Origin: a bacterium | Lineage (GTDB): Bacteria; CLD3; SB21 | Length of the DNA: 64,000 nt | Assembly (NCBI GenBank): GCA_013360215.1 | Contig: JABWCP010000010.1 | Span: 34,731-98,730 of the forward strand | Direction: 5' to 3' | Shown here: in pieces, positions 29,145-39,103 of the stretch | Position numbering within the stretch: the stretch's first letter is position 1 | Layout of the letters: every line of letters starts with the position of its first letter | Translations under genes and position numbers: made by a program | Notes under the pieces: generated by a model | What the model was told of the DNA's origin: nothing | What the model saw: the letters and a program-made list of their open reading frames with translations, nothing else | Database searches by the model: none

Positions 29145-30442
29145 GATGCGTAGAAAATTTTTCCGTTATGTATAACGCCGACGGCTTTGCCTTTCATCGC
29201 ATAATCGTGATACGGTGTGTTGATTGATTTCGAACACGTCTGATGCACGTCGTATTTCCAGCGCATTTCCGTATCGAGAATGGTCAGATTGGCTTGCGCA
29301 CCGATGACAAACTCCGGCAGCGGAAGATGCAGAAGTTTACGGGGTGCGATAGCCAATTTGTACAAGGCCGACTCCAGCGAAATCACGCTTTTATGTACGA
29401 GATCATTGAGCGTAATACCGACGCATGTTTCCAGACCGGTGATGCCAAACGATGCTTCGTCCATCGTACATTCTTTATCTTCGATCGTATGCGGCGCATG
29501 ATCGGTGGCGATAATATCAATCGTACCGTCTTGCAAACCCAACTTGATTTCTTCGATATCTGCAGATGTGCGTAGCGGCGGATTCATCTTAGCGAAGGTA
29601 TTGTAGTTTTCCACCGCTTCGTCTGTCAATGTAAAGTGATGCGGGCACACTTCACAAGTCACTTTGAGGCCGCGTTGTTTCGCTTGGCGTACCAGACGCA
29701 CGGTTCCGCCCGTTGAAATGTGTGCGATGTGAACCGGAGCATCCGTATATTCCGAGAGTAAGATATCCCGCGCCACAATGACCTCTTCAGAAATGCTCGG
29801 AATCCCTCTCAACCCTAATCGCGTACTGGTAAATCCTTCATTCATCGAACCGCGATTAGAAAGTTGTTTATCCTCTGCATGCTCGATCACAGGGATATTA
29901 AACATCTTCACATACTCCAGCGCACGACGCATGATTTCCGCATTGTACACCGGGTCGCCGTCATCTGTAATTCCGACCGCGCCGGCTTCGACCAAACTTC
30001 CGATTTCTGCTAATTCTTTACCTTCACGTCCCTTGGTGACACACCCCACGGGATGCACATCCACCAGATGGCCTTGCGCTTTATGTTTTACGTACTGTAC
30101 GGTATCGGCGGTATCTATCGGCGGCGTTGTATTGGGCATACAAGCAATAGCCGTAAAGCCGCCCACCATCGCTGCGTTAGCTCCGGTCCAAACGGTTTCT
30201 TTATCTTCGCGACCGGGTTCACGCAAATGTACATGCATATCCATAAGACCGTGCGTAACGATTTTGCCGGAGAGATCAATCACTCTATCCGCAGGATCAT
30301 CGCATTTACCGATGCGCACATAGCGGCCATCGGCGACAAGTATATCCACGACCTGATCCGATTTATGTATCAGATCCAAAAGTCGAACATTTTTGAGTAG
30401 CAGTGTTTGCGGTAATTTTTCTGCTTTGACGTCGCGCGCCAT
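29141..30442 (-). CDS. pyrC: Dihydroorotase (class I) PyrC
   Basis: Dihydroorotase interconverts carbamoyl-aspartate and dihydroorotate in pyrimidine synthesis. The metal-binding DMHVHLREPGRED (His70, His72), GITDDGDPV, IEHAED, VHIAHISTGGTV and the catalytic-site IIATDHAPHTIEDKE motifs are all present, so this is an active-type enzyme and not a pseudo-dihydroorotase. Length is 433 residues. It begins 1 bp after the stop of the lipoprotein gene at 30444 and is likely co-transcribed with its neighbours. Confidence 0.95.
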   Translation of the reverse strand: MARDVKAEKLPQTLLLKNVRLLDLIHKSDQVVDILVADGRYVRIGKCDDPADRVIDLSGKIVTHGLMDMHVHLREPGREDKETVWTGANAAMVGGFTAIACMPNTTPPIDTADTVQYVKHKAQGHLVDVHPVGCVTKGREGKELAEIGSLVEAGAVGITDDGDPVYNAEIMRRALEYVKMFNIPVIEHAEDKQLSNRGSMNEGFTSTRLGLRGIPSISEEVIVARDILLSEYTDAPVHIAHISTGGTVRLVRQAKQRGLKVTCEVCPHHFTLTDEAVENYNTFAKMNPPLRTSADIEEIKLGLQDGTIDIIATDHAPHTIEDKECTMDEASFGITGLETCVGITLNDLVHKSVISLESALYKLAIAPRKLLHLPLPEFVIGAQANLTILDTEMRWKYDVHQTCSKSINTPYHDYAMKGKAVGVIHNGKIFYAS

Positions 30443-30443
30443 G

Positions 30444-30839
30444 TTAGTGTTTTTCCTGTGAAAATTCGTAAATAATATAAACCATAATGACTAAAATCAG
30501 ACTGAATACAAGGGTTTTCATTTCACCGCCTTGTACATCATATTTTATTCCGCTGATGTCCGATAATTCGAAATCGCGAAACGAATCGTAGATGCGCATG
30601 GAAACGATACCGTCCATGTACGAATAAAACACGCCGCGGTGCATATCACCGTTGGTCGTACGAATTTGGATCACGTAACCGGGTTTTATTTTGTACATAA
30701 ACACCGATTCTATTTCTTTGCGGCGTTTTTCTTTTTCCGTTTCATCTTTCGGTTCATCGGACCGCATATAGTAATTATGCGAACATCCGACGAACATCAT
30801 CCATCCGAACAGCATCACCCACAGTAAGCGTTGCGACAT
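30444..30839 (-). CDS. Small hypothetical lipoprotein with C-terminal membrane segment
   Basis: A 131-residue protein with a lipobox (MMFVGC, Cys about 19), a highly charged segment (about 28-42), a small beta-rich domain (GYVIQIRTTNGDMHRGVF, reminiscent of an SH3/Sm-like fold) and a hydrophobic C-terminal segment (about 108-125). I do not recognise the family. It is translated just upstream of pyrC and downstream of the globin gene. Confidence 0.7.
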   Translation of the reverse strand: MSQRLLWVMLFGWMMFVGCSHNYYMRSDEPKDETEKEKRRKEIESVFMYKIKPGYVIQIRTTNGDMHRGVFYSYMDGIVSMRIYDSFRDFELSDISGIKYDVQGGEMKTLVFSLILVIMVYIIYEFSQEKH

Positions 30840-30856
30840 AGAGACTCCGTTTCTTA

Positions 30857-31258
30857 TTAATGCGGTTGGTTACGCATGGCATCAGCGACCATGTAAAAAA
30901 ACTCATTGAGCAAATCAATCATCCCCGGCTCATGCAACTGTTCACGCATAGCTTGCCCCATACAAGCCATCCACTGGTCGCGGGCGTTTCCATTGATCGG
31001 AAACGGCGCATGACGCATGCGCAATGCCGGACTGCCTCTTTTTTCCATATAGACCGGCGGCCCGCCGAAACGACCCACCAAAAACATAAACAATTTATCC
31101 CGCGATTCGGTAAGATCGGTCGGGTGCATCGCACGTATTTCACGTGCTGAGGAATCGGTATCCATTATATCATAAAAACGATCAACTAATTTCCTCAAAC
31201 CTTCTTCACCGATAACGGAATACAACGTACCAATAACGGCTAACTTATCCTGATCCAT
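30857..31258 (-). CDS. Group II truncated haemoglobin
   Basis: A 133-residue globin. The proximal histidine is in RMRHAPFPI (His83), a hallmark of group II (O-type) truncated haemoglobins, with the B10 tyrosine in RFYDIMD (Tyr29) and the G8 tryptophan in DQWMACM (Trp96). The distal region around LFMFLVGRFGGPPVY also fits. Members bind oxygen or detoxify nitric oxide and peroxide. It lies between two lipoprotein genes with short gaps. Confidence 0.93.
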   Translation of the reverse strand: MDQDKLAVIGTLYSVIGEEGLRKLVDRFYDIMDTDSSAREIRAMHPTDLTESRDKLFMFLVGRFGGPPVYMEKRGSPALRMRHAPFPINGNARDQWMACMGQAMREQLHEPGMIDLLNEFFYMVADAMRNQPH

Positions 31259-31264
31259 ACCGCT

Positions 31265-33004
31265 TTATTTTTTCTTACCTTTGCCTTTAGTTTTTTCTTT
31301 TACCGGATCACGCGGCAAGTCTTTTTCTTGCGGTTTATTTTGCTTTTGTTCTACGGCAGGCGACATCGATTGGCCTAAAAAATTAACATTTTCGACGACA
31401 AACGGAAGCTCGACGCCTTCGACATCATCATGGATATGAATATTGATCGTTCCGCGTTTGGGCACGGCGGCATTCAGATTCAGCACCATCGTCGTAGATT
31501 CTTCAGTGTACGTACTGATATACCGATCCGATATACCAACCGGATTACCTTTTTCGTCAAGGATATCCATTTTATTCAATTTGAAATCCGGCAAGCCTAC
31601 ACGAATGACCATCTGATGCGTATATTCATCATCCTGAATATCTTCAATCACCGTACCGTATTGATTGCCTTCGGCGCCTTTTTCAAACTTTCGAATACCG
31701 GGATCCACGACACTTGTGGAAGTGCTGCGCATAGCATACACCGTTCCCTCGACACGTTTGATGCCTTTGGCGGTAGCATCCGGTACAGCCAATGTCAGCG
31801 TCCAACGTAAAAAATCTTTTTGTTTGGACATTTCGACGTAGTTGGTTTCGCGGTACCATTCGCTTTCATGCAAAAGATTTTGTCCGTTGTCGGCGATGGC
31901 ACCGGTAACTACGGCACGTTCCGTTTTGACGATCGCGCCCGGCAACGCACCCGTAAATGTTACCTGATAACTTTGATCCGTACCAAACTGGAAATAGTCC
32001 GGATCTTCGACATTGGAATAGGTAATGCGGGTGATTTTGACCCAATCAAAAGTCCCACCTTGATAGCTCTGGACGGCACGTTCGGACTTTGAAGACTCCA
32101 TCGTAGTCGAAGATTCGGTTTGATTGAGTCCGAGACGTTCGATCATCGCATCATAACCGGCTTTGGCCGCAGAAACTTCGGCGTCGTAATTAAATTGAGG
32201 CGCTGTTTTACCGCTCACCACGGCACGCACCGGGCCTTTTTGACCGAAAAGTAATTCGTTGACCGCATCGCCGGACGGCGGATTGTCTTTGATATTGGCG
32301 CCCGCCCGCGCTTGCTCTTTAAGCCAATTTTCGTCGGCAAACAATTTATCTAATACCTGAATGAACTTCTCGCCGGTAAAGGAAACCTGATACGAACCGT
32401 CGGCCTGTTGGGTCATATTATTAGACGACTGTGCTTTGCCGGGCAAACGAAAATTCATTTCGCTTTTCATCGTGCCCATAATCGCCAACAGCATCGGACG
32501 CATTTGGTTATAACCGTTTTTTTGTTCTTTTACGGCTTTGGTTATTTCCGCATCGGTGGTCGGTATTTTTTCTGAACCGGATTTGGCTTTATCGGATTTT
32601 TTTGAGGGGTTCGTTGCCAATTCCAGTACCCAGTTCTTTTGTGCATCCTGATATACGACGATGCTGTCTCCGGCTCCGGCATTCTTAAATTTTACATTGG
32701 AAATATTTTTGAAATACGCTGTGCCTTTGAAATAATTGCGTCCGTCGTCGAGTACCCGGAATTCAACATCTTTCCATGTGTCTACACCCGTCGCTTGCTG
32801 AATAATTTCGCGCGCTGTTTTGGAACCATCCGGTGTTTTACCGTTCATATTACCCATCATGCCATCCATGCCGGCGGTCGTTACTTCGACCGTCACTTTT
32901 CCTGAACCGTCGGGATTGATCGTATAATCGGCTTTGGTTTCAAAGCAACCGCTCCATACGATCGTAGCCAAAATCATCAGTAATAAAGGCATCAAGCGCT
33001 TCAT
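31265..33004 (-). CDS. Hypothetical lipoprotein, 579 residues
   Basis: A lipoprotein signal (MKRLMPLLLMILATIVWSGC, Cys20) is followed by DYTINPDGSGKVTVEV, which resembles the start of a family of bacterial lipoproteins with beta-rich periplasmic or surface domains. The last about 35 residues are Lys/Pro-rich. No catalytic motif can be seen. It ends 6 bp upstream of the globin gene and is preceded by GGAGAA. I cannot assign a function. Confidence 0.75.
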   Translation of the reverse strand: MKRLMPLLLMILATIVWSGCFETKADYTINPDGSGKVTVEVTTAGMDGMMGNMNGKTPDGSKTAREIIQQATGVDTWKDVEFRVLDDGRNYFKGTAYFKNISNVKFKNAGAGDSIVVYQDAQKNWVLELATNPSKKSDKAKSGSEKIPTTDAEITKAVKEQKNGYNQMRPMLLAIMGTMKSEMNFRLPGKAQSSNNMTQQADGSYQVSFTGEKFIQVLDKLFADENWLKEQARAGANIKDNPPSGDAVNELLFGQKGPVRAVVSGKTAPQFNYDAEVSAAKAGYDAMIERLGLNQTESSTTMESSKSERAVQSYQGGTFDWVKITRITYSNVEDPDYFQFGTDQSYQVTFTGALPGAIVKTERAVVTGAIADNGQNLLHESEWYRETNYVEMSKQKDFLRWTLTLAVPDATAKGIKRVEGTVYAMRSTSTSVVDPGIRKFEKGAEGNQYGTVIEDIQDDEYTHQMVIRVGLPDFKLNKMDILDEKGNPVGISDRYISTYTEESTTMVLNLNAAVPKRGTINIHIHDDVEGVELPFVVENVNFLGQSMSPAVEQKQNKPQEKDLPRDPVKEKTKGKGKKK

Positions 33005-33050
33005 ATATTTTTCTCCTGTTGTATATTCTGAATGTAAAACAATTACGATC

Positions 33051-34253
33051 TTACATCAATTGGAAATACACTGTTTTAAGATACAGCGTTTCCGGAATCT
33101 GAAGCATCCACGGATGATCGGGTGGCTGATAGGTAATATTGACTACGCGCATCGAAACACCATTGTCCGCGGAAGCAAACCGTGCGGCCTCGAGCATCAG
33201 GTCCACCGGCATGTGATACGCGCAAGATGAAAGTACGATATGCCCGCCCGGATTAAGAAGTTGGATCGCTTGGTGAAGCAACTTCCAATAGGCCCACTTC
33301 AGTTTTTCGATGCCTTCTTTACGTTTAGCAATGGCCGGTGGATCAATAACGATCACATCGTATTTTTTCACCTTGTCCGGCGCCGAAGTTTTGAGAGCAA
33401 CCTGCTCTTCCATGTACTTGAATACATCGGCGTGGATAAATTGTAACCGCTTTTCGACATTATTACGACGCACATTGGCCCGGCCACCTTCCAGAGCGAC
33501 AGCATCTTGATCCACGGCGGTCATGCGCACACCGGATTGGGCTAAAGCCACAGCAAATCCGCCGGTGTAGGAAAAAAGATCCAGTCCGGTTTGATTAGGT
33601 TTGACCAAAGTACGTACATACGCGCGGTTTTCACGTTGATCCAAATAAAAACCGGTTTTATGTCCGCGATGAATATCTACATGAAACAACAAATCATTTT
33701 CCGATATGACGATTTCTTCCGGTATCGCACCATACACAACACCCGAAAAAGGCTCCAACCCTTCTTCTTCACGCGATTCCATGTCGCTGCGATCATAGAT
33801 ACCTTTGGGTTTAACGACTTCGACCAAAGTTTCTAATATTTCAGTACGAAATTTTTCCATCCCCAGCGAGCGAAATTGCACTACAAGATATTCGCCGAAT
33901 TGATCCACCATCAAACCGGGCAGGCGATCACCTTCGGCATGAATCAACCGCCGTGCGTCCGATGACAACGCCAATTGCGTACGAAAATCAAAGGCCCGTT
34001 GAATACGCTGCTTAAAGAAATGTTTGTCTATCGTACGATTTTTCCGATCGAGCACCCGCACGACAATATGAGATAACGCGTTATAATAACCCACGGCAAG
34101 AAACTTATCCTCCGCATCGGCGATTTCGACGATAGCGCCATTGGGAATATCACCGCGATCTTTGAATTGCGTGGCGATATCATCGCGAAATATCCACGGG
34201 TACGCATTGCGAATTTTCTTTTCTTTGCCGGATTTTAGACGAATACGATGCAT
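33051..34253 (-). CDS. RlmI-like 23S rRNA methyltransferase (PUA + SAM domain)
   Basis: The first about 75 residues form a PUA-like domain (RLKSGKEKKIRNAYPWIF), followed by a central domain and a Rossmann methyltransferase with GLDLFSYTGGFAVALAQ (SAM loop), DVIVIDPPAIAKRKEG (motif with the NPPY-equivalent DPPA) and HIVLSSCAYHM (Cys nucleophile candidate, SSC). This is the layout of RlmI, which makes m5C1962 in 23S rRNA. The longer reading frame begins at 34289, but the ATG at 34253 is the start favoured by family alignment (MHRIRLKSGK). No strong ribosome binding site is visible. Confidence 0.88.
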   Translation of the reverse strand: MHRIRLKSGKEKKIRNAYPWIFRDDIATQFKDRGDIPNGAIVEIADAEDKFLAVGYYNALSHIVVRVLDRKNRTIDKHFFKQRIQRAFDFRTQLALSSDARRLIHAEGDRLPGLMVDQFGEYLVVQFRSLGMEKFRTEILETLVEVVKPKGIYDRSDMESREEEGLEPFSGVVYGAIPEEIVISENDLLFHVDIHRGHKTGFYLDQRENRAYVRTLVKPNQTGLDLFSYTGGFAVALAQSGVRMTAVDQDAVALEGGRANVRRNNVEKRLQFIHADVFKYMEEQVALKTSAPDKVKKYDVIVIDPPAIAKRKEGIEKLKWAYWKLLHQAIQLLNPGGHIVLSSCAYHMPVDLMLEAARFASADNGVSMRVVNITYQPPDHPWMLQIPETLYLKTVYFQLM

Positions 34254-34693
34254 GAAGCAGTCCAAGAAATAGCTTACACAGATTTGCAACGCAATTTACA
34301 TGAGGAAACGCAGAATATCAAAAGATTTAGAATAAAGAATAAGATTACTAATCAAACATTTCCTGTATAACATCATTAAATAACATTATTACATCGCCTA
34401 CATATTTATGTAGGTTAATTTCAAATCATTATAAAACATATTGTTGAATAAACATTCAACAAATTTTGACGCTATAAATCCTCTTCAAGTGTGCGTTGGA
34501 TCACATACCGGACAAAAAAATTAGTTTATCATCATTGGTTATGAAGCTTTTTTGTAAAAAAAACATTGCTCTGCCATCGTTTTATAATAGCTTTATGATA
34601 AATACTTTTCGCAGCTCATTTTCTAATAAACATACTTTACTTATTTAATAGGTTTTAAAATCATACATTTCATTAAACCAAAGGATTATTTCT
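34254..34693. other. AT-rich intergenic region with two perfect inverted repeats
   Basis: About 440 bp without a gene between divergent genes. It holds CCTACATA/TATGTAGG with a 2-base loop (34397-34414) and TTGTTGAAT/ATTCAACAA with a 4-base loop (34441-34462). Neither is followed by a T-run, so they may be regulator binding sites. A ribosome binding site AAAGGA precedes the rightward ATG at 34694. I see no clear promoter. Confidence 0.5.
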
Positions 34694-35704
34694 ATGCGTA
34701 AACTTATGACGATGATTGCCTTATTAGCGCTTTGTAGCGTACAGACTTACGCCAAAACATGGACCGTGGATCAGAGACCGGGCGCTAATTTTCAGACTAT
34801 TGCCGCGGCCGTTGCTTCATCTTCCGTACTTGCCGGAGACACGATCCTTGTATCAGGTTCATCCATTGCGTATGCCGGATTTAGCTTTAACAAAAAACTC
34901 ACGATCATCGGTCCCGGATATTTTTTAGGCGAAAACACCAACTTACAGGCCGATACCAATTCAGCAAAAATCAACACGCAGGTGACGATTCAAGGAGGCG
35001 CTCAGGGTTCCGTGCTGATGGGCTTACACTTTCTGACATCGCTATATGTGGATGCGGACAATGTGCAGATTTTACGTAATCGTTTTCAAATAACTTCTTT
35101 GTACGACTATGGTATCTACGTATACGCCCAAGACAGTGTAGTTATTCATCAAAATTTTATGACACAAACAGCTGCATGGTACCACTGTATTACCATAGCT
35201 AGTAATAACACACAATTGTCCATTAAAAATAACTTTATGGAATATACCGGAGGAAACGCATCGTATGGTGCTTTGAGCATCCAATCCGATGTAACTGGTG
35301 ATGTATCGAATAATATCATATACGGAAACGTCAACATTAGTAACGGAGCCCTAATTTTCAACAACAATATTCTGCGTTCAGGGAAATTTACAAGCGTAGG
35401 CATTACCCCATACAATAATATAGCTGCAGACACCGCCTTCGCAAGCTGGACAGCTAACGGCAATCAAAGCAACATCAGCATGTCGAGTGTTTTCGTATCT
35501 TCCGGCACATCTGACACGAAGTGGCAAATCGCTACGGAAGGCCCGGCCGATAACAATGGCTTCGGAGGTGTTGATTGCGGTATGTATGACAATAGCGCCG
35601 GCAGAGCTTATATCCCGTCGGGTATTCCACCGATTCCGTCTATTTATCAATTTGATGCCTCGGATCTCAATAATGTCACCGTCAAAGTGAAATCACATAA
35701 CTAA
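34694..35704 (+). CDS. Secreted beta-helix protein
   Basis: A signal peptide (about 1-20, ending QTYAK) is followed by VDQRPGANFQTIAAAVASS, typical of pectin-lyase-like right-handed beta-helix proteins, and a run of Asn-rich coils such as LRNRFQITS, IHQNFMTQT, IKNNFMEYT and SNNIIYGN (about 120-235). The C-terminus IPPIPSIYQFDASDLNNVTV resembles the end of similar FCB-group beta-helix proteins. It lacks a T9SS C-terminal domain, unlike the next gene. Length is 336 residues. Function is unknown; surface polysaccharide binding or processing is possible. Confidence 0.78.
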   Translation: MRKLMTMIALLALCSVQTYAKTWTVDQRPGANFQTIAAAVASSSVLAGDTILVSGSSIAYAGFSFNKKLTIIGPGYFLGENTNLQADTNSAKINTQVTIQGGAQGSVLMGLHFLTSLYVDADNVQILRNRFQITSLYDYGIYVYAQDSVVIHQNFMTQTAAWYHCITIASNNTQLSIKNNFMEYTGGNASYGALSIQSDVTGDVSNNIIYGNVNISNGALIFNNNILRSGKFTSVGITPYNNIAADTAFASWTANGNQSNISMSSVFVSSGTSDTKWQIATEGPADNNGFGGVDCGMYDNSAGRAYIPSGIPPIPSIYQFDASDLNNVTVKVKSHN

Positions 35705-35762
35705 TTCTATCTGCAAAAATGCGCATCGAATTAGTTCAACCTTCATTTGAACGGGAGTTAAT

Positions 35763-38700
35763 ATGAAATTTTTTACAGCCCTTATCGGGCTATGGCTCAG
35801 TGCCACATCTTTATTCGGGCAAAGCCCGCCGGATGTGCACTCTGTCGAGTACTTCATAGATACCGATCCCGGATTTGGCTTAGGCACTTCTGTAGCACCA
35901 AGTGCAGCTACTTCGGGTTCGGATAAAACATTTGTATTTACCGTATCTACAACCGGATTACCATCGGGGTTTCATACGCTGTATGTTCGTTCACGGGATA
36001 ACAACGGGGGTTGGTCTCAAGCAACAGCAAAAGCCTTTTATGTTATGCCCGGCGAATCGGGTTCGTTTGCAGCTGCGGTGCAGCGCGTAGAGTATTTTAT
36101 TGATACGGATCCCGGCTTTGGCAACGGAATAGCGATGGGATCCCCCTCGTCGGGAGATGCGACAGTGACCGGCATGATCGACATTTCTGCGCTCCCCGGC
36201 GGTTTTCATACATTGTACGTACGGGCACGCGACGGATTTCATAAGTGGTCCGTACTCAATAGCCGCGCTTTTTACAAATCGGTAGTATATACCCCCCCGA
36301 CGGATCCGCAAGTCACATACATCGAATACTTCGTAGATAAGGATCCGGGGTATGGTAACGGAACATCCGTTCCGGGATTTACGGCTTCGTCGGATATCAC
36401 ACACAATTTTTTAGTGGATATCGGCGCACTTTCAGGCGGATTTCATACATTGTTTATTCGCACCAAAGATGCCAATGGTAATTGGTCTATCGCATCTACG
36501 AAAGCCTTTTATAAACCACACAACTATGTTGCTCCGTCTGATCCTCAGATCACGGCGATGGAATATTTCATCGACACCGATCCGGGTTTCGGCGCGGGTA
36601 CGGCCTTGAGCTTTACCGCTTCATCGGATGTGACGGTCAACGGCGTGGTAGATATCACTTCCGTCAGCGGGGGTTTTCATACGCTCTATTTGCGCAGCAA
36701 GGATGCCAATGGAAACTGGTCTGTCACGCAGGCGCATGCTTTTTACAAAGCGCATACCGTCTCCAATACATCGTCTAACATCACAGCCATCGAGTATAAT
36801 TTTTACAAATCCGGATCATCGACACCGGTACGGATATTTACGGCTTTTACTCCTTCAACGGATGTTCAGACAACGTTTCTGGCTGATCTATCAGGTCTTA
36901 CCATCGACAGCACCTACGATATGCGCGTTACGGCGATTGACGCGACAGGACGTCGCAGCATTACGGCTACGGCATCCACCGTCATCATCGAACGCCCTAA
37001 TCATGCGCCGGAAATTAAATCATCGGTTGCCGATGTGACCGTCAATGAAGACTTTGATAGCCTGATCGTCGCGTCGCTCGACACGGTGTTTCATGATTCG
37101 GATATGACCACCGTGGGCGATCATTTGCAATTCAACGTCTCGGTCAACGGCTCAGCCGTAACTTCTGTGTTGCGCGGTTCGCAGCTGGTAATTTTTTCTT
37201 CTCCGGATATATTCGGATCCGCCGAAGTGATCATCACGGCTACCGATGACAGCAGCGCATCGGTCAGCGACACGATACATGTTACCGTGAATTCCGTTAA
37301 CGACCGGCCTGTGGCAACCTACGATGTCGCGCAATCCAATGCGGGATATACGGCGTATGTCCAACCGCTCAAAAACGATACGGATATTGACGGGGACGCC
37401 CTCGTCATCGCAGCGATCGTCGCGATGCCGCAACACGGAACAGCTACGGTAGTAAGCCCGGCGGATACGTTGATTTCCTATACGCCGACAGTAAGTTATA
37501 GCGGTATAGACTCGATCCAATATGCCGTAAGCGATGGGCTCGGAGGCCTTGATACAGCGATCATTTATCTTCAGGTCAACGGTTATATCAATTCAGCCCC
37601 TCAGCGAAACAACACCATTGCCGATGTTACCGCAGCGGAAGATTTCGGCGTTATCGCATTAGCACAACTCAATTCGGTATTCGGCGATAATGATATAGCG
37701 CTCAACAACGATAGTTTGCGGTATTCCGTTTCCGTACAACCGGCCATCGTTGCATTAAGTTTGCGGCACGATACGGTGGTTGTCAATTCGATCGCTAATC
37801 AATTCGGCATCGCGGAAGTTATCGTTACGGCGACCGATGACAGCGGCGCTACGGCCAGCGATACATTGACTGTTACCGTTAATTCCGTCAACGATGCACC
37901 GTTCACACAAAACGACGCGGTTTCAACGACGGGTATTCAAACGGTCGTAGCGCATCCTTTGAATAATGACACCGACGTCGAGAGCCAAACGCTTACGATC
38001 GCGGCCATCATAACGTCACCCCAGCATGGTTCGGCGACGATCCCGTCCGGTGATACGACGATCGCTTATACCGCAACCATCGGTTACAGCGGCAACGATT
38101 CGCTGACGTATTCGGTCAGCGATGGGAACGGCGGTTTGGATACAGCTAAGCTCGTCATTACGATACAAGCTCCGGCGCCGTTGAGTCTGAGTACATCGGT
38201 CCACCAAAATCCGGCTTTGGCACAATACGCCGACGTCTATGTCATCGCGGATACGGCGCTCATCGGGTTGCCCGACGTCAAAATGTTTTTGGGAAGCGAT
38301 TCGACCGCGCTGACGATGACTGTATCTACATCGCGGGTATATCGCGGACAATTTGAATTTGCAAGCAGCGGCGCTTATACGATTCGTACACGCGCTACGG
38401 CCGCCACCGGCGCACAGGCTGTGAACTTCCGTTCCTTTACGGCGACTTTGGCCAAACCCGGCGTGACGACAAACGTCGCTTCGACCGACGCCCAGGCCCA
38501 GCTTTTGGTGAAATCGAAAGCCATTGTTTCGCCGACGTACATCACGGTTGCGACGGATGCATCTATGAACGGCACGGCGTACCAATTCGCACCCGCATTG
38601 ACACTGCAGGAACCGTCGGAAATAACGATACGGTTTGAACCTTCGCAGTACGAAGATGCCGGTAAAATTTTTATCGAAAGCGAAACGGACGGTCGTATCG

Positions 38701-39095
38701 TACGTTTGCAAACCGGCGTCTATCCGGAGCAACGTATGGCCAAAGCCAAGATCACTTCGCTCGGTAAAGTGCGCATCGTGTATGATCCGTCGTTCACCGG
38801 TTCCAATACCGTTCCGACAAATTTTTCTCTGAAAGCCAATTATCCGAATCCGTTTAATCCGTCCACCACGATCGCTTACGATCTGGCGAAAGAAGGTCTG
38901 GTGACATTGACGGTGTACAACGTACTCGGACAAAAGGTCAAAACACTGGTGCATGGTCATGCACCTGCAGGTTCGTACAAATTGCTGTGGGATGCCACCG
39001 ATGAACGCGGCAAACGCGTTTCTACCGGCGTGTATTTTTATCGTTTAGAAACGCCCGGCTTTGTACAAACCCGTAAAATGCTTTTGATGAAGTAG
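35763..39095 (+). CDS. Modular T9SS-exported surface protein with VEYFIDTDPG repeats
   Basis: After a signal peptide (about 1-19, ending SLFGQ) there are four clear repeats of about 75 residues (about 23-330), each with EYFIDTDPGFG and FHTLYVRxxDxxGxWS, and a fifth degenerate copy (about 335-415). Next come two tandem copies of a roughly 190-residue unit (about 418-800) that pairs a DVTVNEDF Ig-like domain with a cadherin-like domain (PLKNDTDIDGDAL, SYSGIDSIQYAVSDGLGG). A linker of about 220 residues precedes the T9SS C-terminal domain (about 1018-1110; KANYPNPFNPSTTIAYDL). The ATG has GGGAG six bases upstream. It is probably a surface adhesin-like protein; no enzymatic motif is visible. Confidence 0.88.
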   Translation: MKFFTALIGLWLSATSLFGQSPPDVHSVEYFIDTDPGFGLGTSVAPSAATSGSDKTFVFTVSTTGLPSGFHTLYVRSRDNNGGWSQATAKAFYVMPGESGSFAAAVQRVEYFIDTDPGFGNGIAMGSPSSGDATVTGMIDISALPGGFHTLYVRARDGFHKWSVLNSRAFYKSVVYTPPTDPQVTYIEYFVDKDPGYGNGTSVPGFTASSDITHNFLVDIGALSGGFHTLFIRTKDANGNWSIASTKAFYKPHNYVAPSDPQITAMEYFIDTDPGFGAGTALSFTASSDVTVNGVVDITSVSGGFHTLYLRSKDANGNWSVTQAHAFYKAHTVSNTSSNITAIEYNFYKSGSSTPVRIFTAFTPSTDVQTTFLADLSGLTIDSTYDMRVTAIDATGRRSITATASTVIIERPNHAPEIKSSVADVTVNEDFDSLIVASLDTVFHDSDMTTVGDHLQFNVSVNGSAVTSVLRGSQLVIFSSPDIFGSAEVIITATDDSSASVSDTIHVTVNSVNDRPVATYDVAQSNAGYTAYVQPLKNDTDIDGDALVIAAIVAMPQHGTATVVSPADTLISYTPTVSYSGIDSIQYAVSDGLGGLDTAIIYLQVNGYINSAPQRNNTIADVTAAEDFGVIALAQLNSVFGDNDIALNNDSLRYSVSVQPAIVALSLRHDTVVVNSIANQFGIAEVIVTATDDSGATASDTLTVTVNSVNDAPFTQNDAVSTTGIQTVVAHPLNNDTDVESQTLTIAAIITSPQHGSATIPSGDTTIAYTATIGYSGNDSLTYSVSDGNGGLDTAKLVITIQAPAPLSLSTSVHQNPALAQYADVYVIADTALIGLPDVKMFLGSDSTALTMTVSTSRVYRGQFEFASSGAYTIRTRATAATGAQAVNFRSFTATLAKPGVTTNVASTDAQAQLLVKSKAIVSPTYITVATDASMNGTAYQFAPALTLQEPSEITIRFEPSQYEDAGKIFIESETDGRIVRLQTGVYPEQRMAKAKITSLGKVRIVYDPSFTGSNTVPTNFSLKANYPNPFNPSTTIAYDLAKEGLVTLTVYNVLGQKVKTLVHGHAPAGSYKLLWDATDERGKRVSTGVYFYRLETPGFVQTRKMLLMK

Positions 39096-39103
39096 GAGTA
39101 ATC

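Noticed and set aside
34694-35704. T9SS sorting domain at the end of the beta-helix protein
   Set aside because: The C-terminus lacks NYPNPFNP and the GVYxYRL strand pattern seen in the two real T9SS cargos.
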